Both the position numbers and the translations under genes were made by a program. A model generated the notes under the pieces. The model had not been told where the DNA came from. It saw only the letters and a program-made list of their open reading frames with translations, and ran no database searches. From a virus: a stretch of DNA of 55,094 bases. The stretch's first letter is position 1, and every line of letters starts with the position of its first letter. Below, piece after piece: positions 14,354-24,218 of this stretch. The stretch lies in IMG/VR virus record IMGVR_UViG_3300044955_000042, positions 1 to 55,094 of that record; one strand, written 5' to 3'.

Positions 14354-17300
14354 TTATTTTCTTGCTTGGCCTTCCATGCTTGTAAGCTGATCACCCCAAC
14401 GAAGGATTTGTTGCATCTTACCAAGTCTCTCTTCTACTGTTTCTGAGTCATCAATGTACTCATCAGCAGTTTGATCAGTTACACCGCCCCACTGCATAAC
14501 TGCATCTAGGCTTGCATAGCTCGAAGATTTAATCTTGTAATTATTCACAATAAATCCAGCAGCAGCTCTTGGGGCTTTTCTTGCAAAGTCATTGAAGCTT
14601 TTCTCTACACTATCTTCAATACCATTCTTGAAGCGAGAGATAAACTTCTCAAGCTCTACCTTGCGCAACTCTGGTGGAAGATCCTCATAGCCACGACCAC
14701 CAAGAAACTCTTTATTCTGCGACCACTCCTCAAAGGCTGGAGAGATTGATTTTGACATCAGCTCACGGACTGCAATATCTACATTTGGATTCTTTACTGT
14801 TGCTGACCCAAGAACCATGAATGGTTGTATGCCAAGCCGTACCATCTCACGTTCTATTGCGTTTCTCTTTGGTCGTGTATCAATACCAGTGATCTGGCTC
14901 ATCAGTGGGTTTACTTTTTGTACCGGCTCTGAACTAAAGCCATTGTACAAAGGTACGTCAGTCTTACCATTAAAGCTAGATGCAAACTGCAACCACTCAA
15001 AGTCTGGAAGGAAGCGGAGAGCTCTCTGTACAAGTTGTGTCTGACCAAGCTCTTGTGGACCAAGCTCATTTGCACCCATCTGCAAGTTTCTTGTATAGGG
15101 TGATGGCGTTGAGCTTGGATTAAACTGACCTTGGATATCTCTGACTGTTGCAGCAGGCATTGTTAGTGTTGCAGCCACATCACCCAACCACTTTGAGGCA
15201 CGTTCATTTAGCTGTCCATCTTCCACAGATGCCACCAATGGTTCAATAACACTGTTGCTATAACCGTAGGCATTTAGGCCTGCCAAAACCTTAAGGGCTT
15301 CAGCACCAGTGTCCTTAATACCAGCAAGAGGGGGTTCACCCTTCAACTGTCTTGCAATCATATCACCAATAAACAAGTGTGCCATGTATGGACCACCAGC
15401 ACGGCTCCAATCCATAACATCTCCAGACTCTGGATCAATTGATTCTCGGTATGTTGTAGCCGGGTCTGCGTAGTAGCGAGCACCTACAGCCCCAACCAAC
15501 ATCATTGTACCAGTAAGACCCTTTGCAATCTTCTCGTTGCTAGAGACCATAAGGCTTTTGCTAGTTTGCCCTGACGCCTTCTCCCAAAGACCTTGTGCAA
15601 GACCTGTTGGAAGGTGTCGGTGCATGTACTCCATCTGGTTAGCAACATATCTTGGGAAGGGCATACCGCCAAGACCAGATACAACAAACGGTAGGTTTTT
15701 GTTTGCGTTGATTACTGTTTTTGCAGTTTTGCCAAACCAATCTTCAGCACCCTCATAGCCATATTGGTAAGAGAAGCTAAGTGCCTGAGCTCTTGCTTTC
15801 TCAACCATCTCTTGTGGAAGTGCATCAAGACCAGCACTCTTCATAAGAAAACTGTCGAGAGATTTCGCAGCAACCTCGTCACCAGAGTCTCTGATCTGTC
15901 TCTGAAGAGATGCGTACAACACAGCCTCTTTGAACTGTGTATCAACTACGTTGTTGAGGGTGTTAAAAGCTCTTGCAGTTCTGGCCAAAACAGAGTTTGT
16001 ACCTGTCTCGGTTTCAATACGCGATACATCGTAGAACATTTTTGCCATTGGAGACTCGGGGTCAAGTTCTGCAAGGATGCGAAGAACATGAGCTTCTTCC
16101 TTACCCCAAGTAAGACCCTTAACCACATCAAGCGTACCGCTAAGAGGGTTTCTACCCTCAATGATATTAGTGAAGAGTCTATCTGAAGCATCTGTCGCAA
16201 TTCTGCCAACAGAGCTCCCCACGTTAGCTGCAGTAGTTGCAAGCTGAGTTGTCATCATACCAATACGGAATGAGTCAGCCTCTCGCAACATGGACACAAC
16301 ATCACCGGAGTTTAAACTACGTGCCATATCCTTGAGGGCTTCATCGGCAGGCGAGGTAATACCCTGCTTTGCAAAATCATCCAAGTTGCCTAAGAATGTG
16401 CCAATATCTTTTTTAGCTTTTTCAGCTGAGAGCTTTGCTTGAGACTCTGAAAGACCTTTCTTGATCTGACTTGCAATGTTCAAAGTTCTACCAGCCTCTG
16501 ACATGTCAGTCAGGAACATAAGAGAGAACTCACCTTTTGTAAGGCCATAATCTTTCCTCAGTGCCTGCAGCCCAGAAGAGTCTATCTTACCCTCAGCTAA
16601 CGCATCCGAAACCTTCTGAGAGATACGAACATCATCTGAAAGATTAAACCCAAGTTTCTCACTTAGATCAAGTGTAGCAGCTGAGACTTTACGAAGGGAA
16701 TCAGAGGTAAACCTTGCGGTGACTGGTTCACTACCAGTGCCATCAAACACCTTTGCTGCTACGTCTTTACCAAGCTCAACCATCTCCTCGTCAAGGGGTT
16801 TTTTAAACTTAGCAACAGTACCTGACTCACGCTTCTGTAGGAGGTCTACAAGGTTGGTCATACGTGTTTGTAGGGCTTGGTACTCTTTACTCTTAGGTGT
16901 GCCCTTAGCGGCCTTCTTTGCGGCGTCTAGGGCCTCTTTAGCCTTCTTTGCAGCAAGCACATCAGAGTTCTTCATCCGTGCACCCTGACCTGCCAGGATG
17001 TCGATTGCTTGGTTCTGCTTTTTTATTGACTGAGTACGAGCAAAAGCACCCAGACCCCCACCGAGAGCGCCTGAGATAGCTGCAGCAGCTGCAACCTTAC
17101 CCATGTTCTTTTCGTACCCTTCAATAGCGTCCTCTCGGATGCCCTCACGAAGGTACTCTGTACCACCCTCTATGCTACCCTCGATAGCAGCACCACGTAC
17201 AGCACCCTTAACAGCAGCTGCCTTAAGGCCCTCTTTAACGGCTTCTGTAGCAACCTTATCCCTTACAAAACCTTTTGCGGTTTGTTTGGTCAGGCCTTCG

Positions 17301-17833
17301 GTGATGACACCTTTTACAGATGCACTCTTCATTGCCGACTTTGCAACTTCCTTACTAACAAGACCTGATAGCATTTTTCTTACAGAGAGTTGACCGGCCT
17401 TCTTAGCACCAGCAGCTGCAACCTTACTCACAGGTCCACCAAAGCCAGCTGTCACAACAGTAGCAACGGTAGACGGAGATGTAGCAATGGCTTGGAAATA
17501 ATCAGATGCACCATCAAGCACACCTGTGCCAGCACCCTCAGAGTTATCCCATGCGGTAATCAGACGCCCAAAAGACTCAAGACTTTCTTGGTCTTTGTCC
17601 TTGGCGTTCTTTACATACCAGAGGTCTTTAGCAACGGTTGTCTCGTTACTCTCCTGCCAACGCATGTGGTCAATAAATTTATCAGCTAGACCCTCTGGAC
17701 CCATCTCTTTGATATCGTCCATTGAATACTTATAGCGGGAGCCAGTGAAGAAGTTGATGAGGTCTTTCTGCATGTCTGCATCGTTGACTAGACTGTTGAA
17801 CTTCTTCCCCTCTGCCTTCTCAAAGTAGCTCAT
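14354..17833 (-). CDS. Large internal virion / DNA-ejection protein (1159 aa)
   Basis: Last gene of the late operon, where T7-like phages carry the largest internal core protein (gp16). No lytic transglycosylase motif was found. Residues about 120-290 are Ala/Gly-rich with repeated stretches such as VAAAAAISGALGGGLGAF and KGAVRGAAIEG, which look like membrane-inserting helices. A long helical middle and a C-terminal region with short helices follow. The position suggests part of a trans-envelope channel during ejection; this is inferred from position, length and composition. The ATG overlaps the stop of the preceding gene. Confidence 0.7.
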   Translation of the reverse strand: MSYFEKAEGKKFNSLVNDADMQKDLINFFTGSRYKYSMDDIKEMGPEGLADKFIDHMRWQESNETTVAKDLWYVKNAKDKDQESLESFGRLITAWDNSEGAGTGVLDGASDYFQAIATSPSTVATVVTAGFGGPVSKVAAAGAKKAGQLSVRKMLSGLVSKEVAKSAMKSASVKGVITEGLTKQTAKGFVRDKVATEAVKEGLKAAAVKGAVRGAAIEGSIEGGTEYLREGIREDAIEGYEKNMGKVAAAAAISGALGGGLGAFARTQSIKKQNQAIDILAGQGARMKNSDVLAAKKAKEALDAAKKAAKGTPKSKEYQALQTRMTNLVDLLQKRESGTVAKFKKPLDEEMVELGKDVAAKVFDGTGSEPVTARFTSDSLRKVSAATLDLSEKLGFNLSDDVRISQKVSDALAEGKIDSSGLQALRKDYGLTKGEFSLMFLTDMSEAGRTLNIASQIKKGLSESQAKLSAEKAKKDIGTFLGNLDDFAKQGITSPADEALKDMARSLNSGDVVSMLREADSFRIGMMTTQLATTAANVGSSVGRIATDASDRLFTNIIEGRNPLSGTLDVVKGLTWGKEEAHVLRILAELDPESPMAKMFYDVSRIETETGTNSVLARTARAFNTLNNVVDTQFKEAVLYASLQRQIRDSGDEVAAKSLDSFLMKSAGLDALPQEMVEKARAQALSFSYQYGYEGAEDWFGKTAKTVINANKNLPFVVSGLGGMPFPRYVANQMEYMHRHLPTGLAQGLWEKASGQTSKSLMVSSNEKIAKGLTGTMMLVGAVGARYYADPATTYRESIDPESGDVMDWSRAGGPYMAHLFIGDMIARQLKGEPPLAGIKDTGAEALKVLAGLNAYGYSNSVIEPLVASVEDGQLNERASKWLGDVAATLTMPAATVRDIQGQFNPSSTPSPYTRNLQMGANELGPQELGQTQLVQRALRFLPDFEWLQFASSFNGKTDVPLYNGFSSEPVQKVNPLMSQITGIDTRPKRNAIEREMVRLGIQPFMVLGSATVKNPNVDIAVRELMSKSISPAFEEWSQNKEFLGGRGYEDLPPELRKVELEKFISRFKNGIEDSVEKSFNDFARKAPRAAAGFIVNNYKIKSSSYASLDAVMQWGGVTDQTADEYIDDSETVEERLGKMQQILRWGDQLTSMEGQARK

Positions 17834-18816
17834 CTAAAACCTCTGTTATTTGTACTTTCAAGGACACCTGGCTGGAAGGTATTTCCGGGAAGGACTTCTT
17901 CTTCCTCCTCTTCTGGAATTGAACCTGGAATACCCGTCATCTGTGGGATTGCGGCCTGAAGGTCTGTTGGTGTAGCTGCAGTTTCGTCGGCTGGTGTACC
18001 TGTTGGTCCAAGATCATACTTATCAGAAAGTCCACTTTCCCAAGCCTCAATTACCATACCCTCAGCCCTTGATGTACCGTACTTATACTGGTTTTCTTCC
18101 AACATAAGCTTAACATCATTCTGAACCCTTGCAAGAACTGGGCCATCAATATCAGGTGCCTCAACAAAATATTTACCATCCGAACCAATACGGAGCTTAG
18201 CCTTATCACCCAAGAGGTTTGATGTTAGTGTGGCAGCAGTTTTAGAGAGTCCCTCAGCAGAGTAGGTCTCTGGCTTACCGAGATCAGGCGTCATACCACT
18301 ATAGGTTGAACCACCAGAAGTTGGCAGATCAAAGTCCATAAATTCTTCATACGAGAGATAACCATCTGCAAGCACCTCACTGAGGAACTCATCCTGTGTA
18401 CCAATATCTGCAGAAGAGTACATAGAACCCTTCTTCAACAACTCTGTACCAAGAGCTTTTTGGTTTGGATCTTCAGATGTAAGGAGTGTGTTGATCTGGT
18501 CACCCACACGAGCTACAATAGCGTTAGCCCAGCCCTTATCAGCCTCTGTACCTTTGTACTGTGAAACCACCTCAGCAAGTGATCCCATATTCTCTAGGAC
18601 TGTTGCTGTCTCTTCCCCAAAAAGGTTCACACCCTTACGGTATACAGCAGCACTTGCTTTTGCTGCAGCTTTGGCTTGAGACCTACGTTCCATAAGAACT
18701 GGCAAAAGACGTTCTGTAATACGGTCTTTACGCTCTTGCTCCATAAGCTCACGCTTGAACTTACGATCTTCTTTTTCTTTAATGTACTCTGCCGCACCGG
18801 CCCATGACCAACCCAT
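17830..18816 (-). CDS. Virion-associated protein, unknown function (328 aa)
   Basis: Begins MGWSWAGAAEYIKEKEDRK, then a long charged helix (KRELMEQERKDRITERLL) and an Ala-rich helix; the middle is acidic, and the end is a Pro/Gly-rich tail with a run of six Glu. It starts in contact with the previous stop and ends in an ATGA overlap with the 1159 aa gene. Within the ejection-protein block it is probably a virion component. Not recognised by family. Confidence 0.65.
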   Translation of the reverse strand: MGWSWAGAAEYIKEKEDRKFKRELMEQERKDRITERLLPVLMERRSQAKAAAKASAAVYRKGVNLFGEETATVLENMGSLAEVVSQYKGTEADKGWANAIVARVGDQINTLLTSEDPNQKALGTELLKKGSMYSSADIGTQDEFLSEVLADGYLSYEEFMDFDLPTSGGSTYSGMTPDLGKPETYSAEGLSKTAATLTSNLLGDKAKLRIGSDGKYFVEAPDIDGPVLARVQNDVKLMLEENQYKYGTSRAEGMVIEAWESGLSDKYDLGPTGTPADETAATPTDLQAAIPQMTGIPGSIPEEEEEEVLPGNTFQPGVLESTNNRGFR

Positions 18817-19388
18817 TATACAGCTCTCCTGCTCATAAGACCCTTACTAGGCACTTCTTGTGGTTGTGGCATGTCCATATCAGCTGGAGCCTCTTCACCA
18901 CCTTCAAAGTCAGTGACCTCTGCGTCAGCTTCCTCTGTCGTCATTTCACCTTCTTCAGGTACATCCACATCTGGAATATCAATACCAGACTCTTTCAACA
19001 TCTTCTGTGCCCTTTGACGAACCATCTCTTTACGTGCTTCATCAGTTGAGCCATCATCAATACCCTCATCATATTCAACACCAAGAGAGTCAGCAGTCTT
19101 TTTAATAAACTCGTGAATAGCAGGTGCAACAATCAGGCTAACATCAATTGAGTGAATACCGTTTGCAACAGCTGCACGAACGATACCAGTGGTGACGGTC
19201 TTAATTGTGAGGCCAGCAACCTCAACAAGGTGAAGTACAGCCTCCATCTTGTCTGGGTCCATAAGGCGTCCAAGGTGCATATCAAGCGCCTCTCTTGGGT
19301 CAGTCACACTGGGTGGGTTCTCCCACGGAGCATTCTTAGGCTTCTGTGTAAGTGACATGCCCGGGATAGGGCCAGTAAAGTTATTCAT
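18816..19388 (-). CDS. Virion-associated protein, unknown function (190 aa)
   Basis: N-terminal Pro-rich lead, then helices (HLVEVAGLTIKTVTTGIV; LIVAPAIHEFIKKTADSL) and a very acidic, probably disordered C-terminal third ending in SKGLMSRRAV. Similar small proteins sit next to internal virion proteins in marine podoviruses, in my memory of the layouts. Function unknown. Confidence 0.6.
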   Translation of the reverse strand: MNNFTGPIPGMSLTQKPKNAPWENPPSVTDPREALDMHLGRLMDPDKMEAVLHLVEVAGLTIKTVTTGIVRAAVANGIHSIDVSLIVAPAIHEFIKKTADSLGVEYDEGIDDGSTDEARKEMVRQRAQKMLKESGIDIPDVDVPEEGEMTTEEADAEVTDFEGGEEAPADMDMPQPQEVPSKGLMSRRAV

Positions 19389-19391
19389 CTT

Positions 19392-20150
19392 TTAGTACTC
19401 CATATAGCCCGAAGCTTTAATCAACCTGCTACCCATGTGAGGTGTTCCTGGTCTAAGGAAGCTATCAGAGATAAACCTTGTGGCTTCTTCCAAGTCTTCA
19501 ATCTCCCTCAACCCAGCAAGTGTGTTGATACCCATTGATTGAATCTCTGAGTCTTTCTCTGTAAGTTCTTTTTTCAAGTAACCCCAGTTAGCTTCATAAG
19601 AAGATGGATCAAGACCGTTCTCAGCAGCCCAAGCTTCAAACATCTTACGACGAGGGCCTGTCCACTGTGCAAACCCATAACCACCACGAGAGCCCGCTAC
19701 CGTAGGGTTAATCTCTTGCATAAACTTAAAACCACCTGTTTCGTGAGCCAAGTTACCAACAAATGCTGCAGCCTGCTCTTTTGTAAGGCCAAGCTCCCCC
19801 TGTAAGTCTTCCATGAGACGGACACCAATTTCAGCGTTCTCTAGTGCATCACCACGACTAACTGGCTTAAGTACCTCTTCACTCTCTGAACCGGGTCTTG
19901 CTAGTGGTCTCAAGCTTTTCTCTGGAGCAAGGGATGACTCTGCCTCTACTGTATCAAGGTAGTCTCCAATATCTGAGAAGAGACTGTCTACAGATAGGAC
20001 TCCATAAGACATGGGCTCAATCATTTCACCAACATCACCAGATTCTGGTCTACGTCTAGAGGCTAGGCCAGAGGCTTTTGAAACCTCTGCCTGGTCCCTG
20101 ATCTCATCTGCCAAGCTTCTGGCTTTTGTATAACCTGCTGTATAATCCAT
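19392..20150 (-). CDS. Virion (tail) lysozyme, Phage_lysozyme2-like
   Basis: 252 aa. The N-terminal 100 residues are charged and probably link the enzyme to the virion. The C-terminal domain has the lysozyme2 pattern: LGLTKEQAAAFVGNLAHETG with the likely catalytic Glu137, then GGYGFAQWTGPRR and EAWAAENG. This enzyme would open a small hole in peptidoglycan during entry. It stands between the repeat protein and the small virion proteins, in the place where T7 has its ejection proteins. It is distinct from the M15 endolysin at 48135. Confidence 0.85.
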   Translation of the reverse strand: MDYTAGYTKARSLADEIRDQAEVSKASGLASRRRPESGDVGEMIEPMSYGVLSVDSLFSDIGDYLDTVEAESSLAPEKSLRPLARPGSESEEVLKPVSRGDALENAEIGVRLMEDLQGELGLTKEQAAAFVGNLAHETGGFKFMQEINPTVAGSRGGYGFAQWTGPRRKMFEAWAAENGLDPSSYEANWGYLKKELTEKDSEIQSMGINTLAGLREIEDLEEATRFISDSFLRPGTPHMGSRLIKASGYMEY

Positions 20151-20164
20151 ACTATATTATCCTA

Positions 20165-23100
20165 TTAGAACCAATCACCACCGAAGATTTTATCAGTGGC
20201 CCAAAGGTACATTTGTGTTTTACCAGAGTCTTCTTGAGAATCAAGTTGCATTTGAACTGAGTCCAAACTCAGTTCCCCAAGAAGTAGGTCGACATTTCTA
20301 TTAGCAGCATTTTCACCAGCAGAGAATGCGAAGGCCATAATATCACGCTCACGCTGCCACAGATCGTCAAGAGCTTTAGCAGTCATAGCATTAGCCGTAG
20401 CTGCCTCTTCTCTGTTAGCATCGTTCTGTGCCTCTGTGTCTGTAAGTGTGATTGTCTGACGCCACTTAGCATTTGCCTGTGCAATAATCAAACCATTAGT
20501 TGCGTTAAACTGATCTCTTGCAGACTCCAACTGTGTATTAAACCGCTCATTTGCGTTCTCTTCACCAGAGTTAAACTGAGCCATAGCATTTGATTGGTCC
20601 GCATTGAAGCGAGCAATGTTAGCCTCAAGATCAGCAAAGAACTGAGTTACTTGGTTCTCACTGGCAGCATTAAACTGTTCAGCAGCATTCTCAGCAGCTT
20701 GATCAGACAACATAGAGTTAATGATTGACTGACTTGCAAAGATAGATGCCTGCTGTTCATTACTCAAGTTTGTCAGATCCATTTGAAGAAGGTTCTGAGC
20801 GTTCTGCACTTGAGCTTGCTGACGGTTGTTCAGGTTCGTCATGTCCAGGTTAGACATAGCAGCTGCATCAGACAACAGTTTGGCAGAGCTTGAGTTAAGG
20901 TTTGCAAGGTCTACTGACTGTGCAAGCTTAGAGTTTTCAATGGCTCTTTGCTGGTCTGCAGTGAAGTTGATGTTTGCAACCTCACCAATACGTGCTGCAT
21001 TGAGTGTACCCGTTTGCTGTGCATTTGTCAACTCTTGACCACGCATAGCAGCATCAATTTGAGCGTTAGCCAAAGCAGTCTGCTGACGATTTGACAGGTT
21101 TGCCATATCAACATTAACAGTGTTTGTCATGTTAAATAGTCTGGTTTGCTGTTCGTTACTTAGCTCTAGGCCACGCTCTTGTATCAGATTAGATGTGTTG
21201 AAGATTGCAGTTTGTTGTTGGTTGTCAAGAACCTTACCTTCCATAGCAGCCTTTATGTTTGCATCTTGCATAAGTGCTTGCTGTGCGTTTGTAAGATTGA
21301 GGTTGTTGACCTCTGCATATCTAGATGCATTGAGAACAGCTGCCTGCTGTTGATTATCCAAAACCTTACCCTGAAGGCTTGCACGTAGTTGAGCGTTTGC
21401 AAGTGCTGTCTGTGACTCTGTTGAGAGGTTTGCGAGATCAACCTGAAGGTTCTCTGCGCTCCTTTGCAAAAGTACTTGCTGTTCATTAGATAGGTTAATA
21501 TCGTTTACTGTCGCAATACGTGAAGCGTTAAACAGGGATGTCTGCTGAGTAATATCCATAACCTTACCTTCCATGGCAAGGCGGGCAGAAGCATCTTGTA
21601 AGATTGCTTGTTGTTTTGCATTGGCAGTAAACTCAGCTGCTTGGAAGGCCTGAGTAGACTCAAGCATTGCCATCTGTTGGTCGTTTGTAAGTTCTTGACC
21701 ACGAAGAGATGCCTGTACCTGCAGGTTCGCAAGTGCAGTTTGTTGAGACGCATCAAGGTTAGTGAGATCAACTTGTAAGTTTTGTGCACTTCTCTGCAGG
21801 AGAGTCTGTTGTTCATTGTTCAAGTTAAGGTTGTTCAACTCAGCATAGCGTGAAGCATTTGCCATTGCTGTCTGAGTATACACATCCAAAACTTGACCCT
21901 GAAGAGCTGCCTTCATTTGAGCATTTGCAAGCACAACAGCTTGTTGGTTGCTAAGGTTTTGTGATTGAAGTGCAAAAGCATTTGAGCTGTTTTGAAGTGC
22001 TACCTGTTGCTCATTGCTAAGGTTAGCCAAGTCCATGTTTTGCTGTGCAGCTGCATTAGAAAGCGCTACTTGCTGACGGTTATCGAGGTTGGTCAGCTCC
22101 ATCTGCATGAACATTTGTGCATCAGCCTGTGCAATAGGCATAGCAGCCTCCATAGAGGCCTGTACAATAGCAGCTCCAGCCATAGAGGAGGCACCTAGCC
22201 CACGTGCACCCATAGCAGCATTAGCGGCTCTCATAGCCCCTGCAGCCCATGCTGGTGTGCCATCATTAAACTGCTCCATCAACTTGGTCATCTGACCTGA
22301 AATGGTGGCAGAAACTGGTACAGAACCTTGCTCAGCTATTGCAAGTGAAGCTTGGCTTAAGGTACCATTTACAGCTTGTGCGACAGAAGCATTATTGAGG
22401 GCTTCCATTGTTGCAGCAGTTGCTTCAATTGCTTCTGCAACTTTTGTGATATCTTTTGCATCAACTAACTCGTTTGCACCAACAGTACCTTGGGCAGCAG
22501 TTACAGTGCTTTCAAAAGAAGATTGAGCAGCCTCTGCAGTTGGAATATCCCCAACCTTTGCAGCGTCTTGGATTACAGTTTCATTTAGTGTGGCTGACTC
22601 TGTTGGTGGAAGGTTATAGGACGTTTGGGCATCTACAAGCTCACCACTCTCAACTGAACCTTCAGCTGATGTAAGTTTGTTTTCGTATTCAGTCTTCACA
22701 ACACCAGCTTGTTCAGGGCTAAGGCCCACACCTTGACCGTCAACAAGTTCATTTGTGTTTACTGTACCAGAAACTGTACCTGTTTGCACATCGGCATAGT
22801 CTACAACAGCTTCAGCGCCTGGTGTTGGTGTAGCAAACTTAGCTGCAACAACCTCACCGGGTTGACCTGTAGTCTGTGCAATAGCCTGTGGTAGTGGGAT
22901 ACCCTGATTGGCGAGTGTGGCGGCTTCAGCAAGTTGATCAGGTGTAACTTGAAGATCACCAGTGTCCAGTACTTGTCTAATTTCTTCGATCTGTGGTGCA
23001 GTGAGACCAAGCTGTGCAAGCTCTTCTGTATTCATGGTCTGAGGGGTTACAAGTTGTGTCACCTCACCGGTAGCTGCCTCAGTACCCTCTGCTTGAGCAC

Positions 23101-23710
23101 GAACACCGTCTATAGACTTTGTTGCATCATAGGTGGTGGCAGTCATAGCCTCTGGGCCAGCTGCAGTAGCTGTTGTATCAACAGTTGTGGTATCAGCCTC
23201 CCTGACTTGATCTACGTTACCTGTACCTGCAGCAATTAGTTGTTCTGGTGTTGCAGCACCAACTTTATCCACTGTAGCTGCTTCAACCATAGATGTAGGA
23301 TCACCAAAGATCTTACCCACTGTTTCGCCACCGGTCGGTACATTTTCAATACCAAACTGTGTTCTAGCAACGTTTAGGTCAGACTGTGCTTTTTGATAAG
23401 CCTCTTCTGCGCTTGCAAGAGATTCCTGTGCAGAAGCGTTATCTGGAGATGCTTCTGCAAGACGTGTGGCGTCTACTCTAGCTTTAGTAGCATCTGATAG
23501 TGCAGTCTTTGCATCTTCTAAGTTTGTGAAACTTACATCACCACCTGGAGCCATGCCAGTACGTTTTTGCATAACACGAGAGAACTTACCCATTTTGGCA
23601 GCAGCCCCTGGGTTAGAAGCAATAAAGGCTTCCATCATTTTAGAATCAGCAGGGCCATCATAACCCATCTTGCTGAGAAGGTTTTGTTGCTGTGTTGGGG
23701 TAAAATTCAT
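20165..23710 (-). CDS. Internal virion protein with 22- and 11-residue helical repeats (1181 aa)
   Basis: An Ala/Gln/Asn-rich protein. Residues 1-540 are a Thr/Ala/Glu-rich region with a few repeated ELVDxQ or NELVDA stretches. From residue 541 to 1002 there are 21 exact 22-residue units with the theme NLSNxQQtALxNA and no insertions or deletions; after eight residues, about seven 11-residue units of the type xxFNA(x)6 follow (from about residue 1011). Two 11s make 22, so the whole tract fits a hendecad helix. The C-terminal 100 residues differ (LWQRERDIMAF ... GGDWF). It has its own promoter. Position before the tail lysozyme points to an ejected core protein; no enzyme motif is seen. Confidence 0.8.
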   Translation of the reverse strand: MNFTPTQQQNLLSKMGYDGPADSKMMEAFIASNPGAAAKMGKFSRVMQKRTGMAPGGDVSFTNLEDAKTALSDATKARVDATRLAEASPDNASAQESLASAEEAYQKAQSDLNVARTQFGIENVPTGGETVGKIFGDPTSMVEAATVDKVGAATPEQLIAAGTGNVDQVREADTTTVDTTATAAGPEAMTATTYDATKSIDGVRAQAEGTEAATGEVTQLVTPQTMNTEELAQLGLTAPQIEEIRQVLDTGDLQVTPDQLAEAATLANQGIPLPQAIAQTTGQPGEVVAAKFATPTPGAEAVVDYADVQTGTVSGTVNTNELVDGQGVGLSPEQAGVVKTEYENKLTSAEGSVESGELVDAQTSYNLPPTESATLNETVIQDAAKVGDIPTAEAAQSSFESTVTAAQGTVGANELVDAKDITKVAEAIEATAATMEALNNASVAQAVNGTLSQASLAIAEQGSVPVSATISGQMTKLMEQFNDGTPAWAAGAMRAANAAMGARGLGASSMAGAAIVQASMEAAMPIAQADAQMFMQMELTNLDNRQQVALSNAAAQQNMDLANLSNEQQVALQNSSNAFALQSQNLSNQQAVVLANAQMKAALQGQVLDVYTQTAMANASRYAELNNLNLNNEQQTLLQRSAQNLQVDLTNLDASQQTALANLQVQASLRGQELTNDQQMAMLESTQAFQAAEFTANAKQQAILQDASARLAMEGKVMDITQQTSLFNASRIATVNDINLSNEQQVLLQRSAENLQVDLANLSTESQTALANAQLRASLQGKVLDNQQQAAVLNASRYAEVNNLNLTNAQQALMQDANIKAAMEGKVLDNQQQTAIFNTSNLIQERGLELSNEQQTRLFNMTNTVNVDMANLSNRQQTALANAQIDAAMRGQELTNAQQTGTLNAARIGEVANINFTADQQRAIENSKLAQSVDLANLNSSSAKLLSDAAAMSNLDMTNLNNRQQAQVQNAQNLLQMDLTNLSNEQQASIFASQSIINSMLSDQAAENAAEQFNAASENQVTQFFADLEANIARFNADQSNAMAQFNSGEENANERFNTQLESARDQFNATNGLIIAQANAKWRQTITLTDTEAQNDANREEAATANAMTAKALDDLWQRERDIMAFAFSAGENAANRNVDLLLGELSLDSVQMQLDSQEDSGKTQMYLWATDKIFGGDWF
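20705..22090 (-). repeat. 66-base tandem protein repeat, 21 units
   Basis: Coding repeat of 22 codons, first unit at residue 541, last ending at residue 1002. Every unit keeps its exact length, while the sequence has diverged. Units alternate loosely in type: NL-QQ types and VLD-QQQ types recur every third or fourth unit, for example units 4, 9, 12 and 14 share ASRxAxxN- or NTSN-like centres. Confidence 0.9.
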
Positions 23711-23757
23711 GTAGTACTACTCCAGAGATATTCTTGACTGTATCGGGGTTAGGGTAA

Positions 23758-23786
23758 GTTATATAGAAAACCACCCTATTTGTCAA
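23758..23786 (-). promoter_or_regulatory. Sigma70-like promoter for the internal virion genes
   Basis: On the - strand: TTGACA (23786-23781), 17-base spacer, TATAAC (23763-23758). This is a near-consensus promoter in the gap before the 1181 aa protein. Expected start of transcription near 23751, leaving a 40-base leader. Confidence 0.75.
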
Positions 23787-23851
23787 GCAAAGATGGTCAG
23801 GGCTTTGTGGGACACGCGACAGAATAAGGAAAGCCAGTCTGGTCAGTTATA

Positions 23852-23965
23852 TCACGAAGTGCCTGACGGCGATCCCGCAACAATAGAAACCCCAGAGAGT
23901 TCGTAGACGATAATCGCCCCATCATTACTCAGAGGAGCAGAGGCGAGGGGCGAAAATCCAAGCAT
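23852..23965 (-). CDS. Very small hydrophobic protein (37 aa)
   Basis: Begins MLGFSPLASAPLSNDG eight bases after the previous stop, with GGAG upstream of the ATG, and ends TGA at 23854-23852. Short proteins starting LGFxPLASAPL are often found in the tail region of marine podoviruses, in my experience of such genomes. It may be a minor tail or ejection-linked peptide. Small size keeps confidence moderate. Confidence 0.55.
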   Translation of the reverse strand: MLGFSPLASAPLSNDGAIIVYELSGVSIVAGSPSGTS

Positions 23966-23972
23966 TGTTTAT

Positions 23973-24218
23973 TTACTCCGTGAGAGTAGTATTACCAGCA
24001 GTAATCGCGTCATTAAGAGGCGTCATGTCCTCATTTGTCCAAAACGTTGCGTTTACCATGCCTTCTAGGTGCGACACGTTGCGCTGTAGCACCGTCTCGT
24101 CATCCGCATAAGCATCGGGGTCTGCAATAACCGCGTTAATCAAGTTCACACTATCCATGCAAGCGGAGTAGTGTTGTGCGATTTCTTCCGCCGTAGGCGT
24201 GTATACGTCATCGGTCAT
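23973..24218 (-). CDS. Small protein after the fibre gene, unknown function (81 aa)
   Basis: Acidic and helical (PTAEEIAQHYSACMDSVNLI), with TFWTNEDMTPLNDAI in the second half. Starts right after the stop of the gene before it. Its place behind the fibre suggests a fibre assembly or capping role, which is inference only. Confidence 0.6.
   Translation of the reverse strand: MTDDVYTPTAEEIAQHYSACMDSVNLINAVIADPDAYADDETVLQRNVSHLEGMVNATFWTNEDMTPLNDAITAGNTTLTE

Noticed and set aside
20705-22090. CRISPR array
   Set aside because: The 66-base periodicity is coding, with diverged units and an intact frame; no identical repeats with unique spacers.
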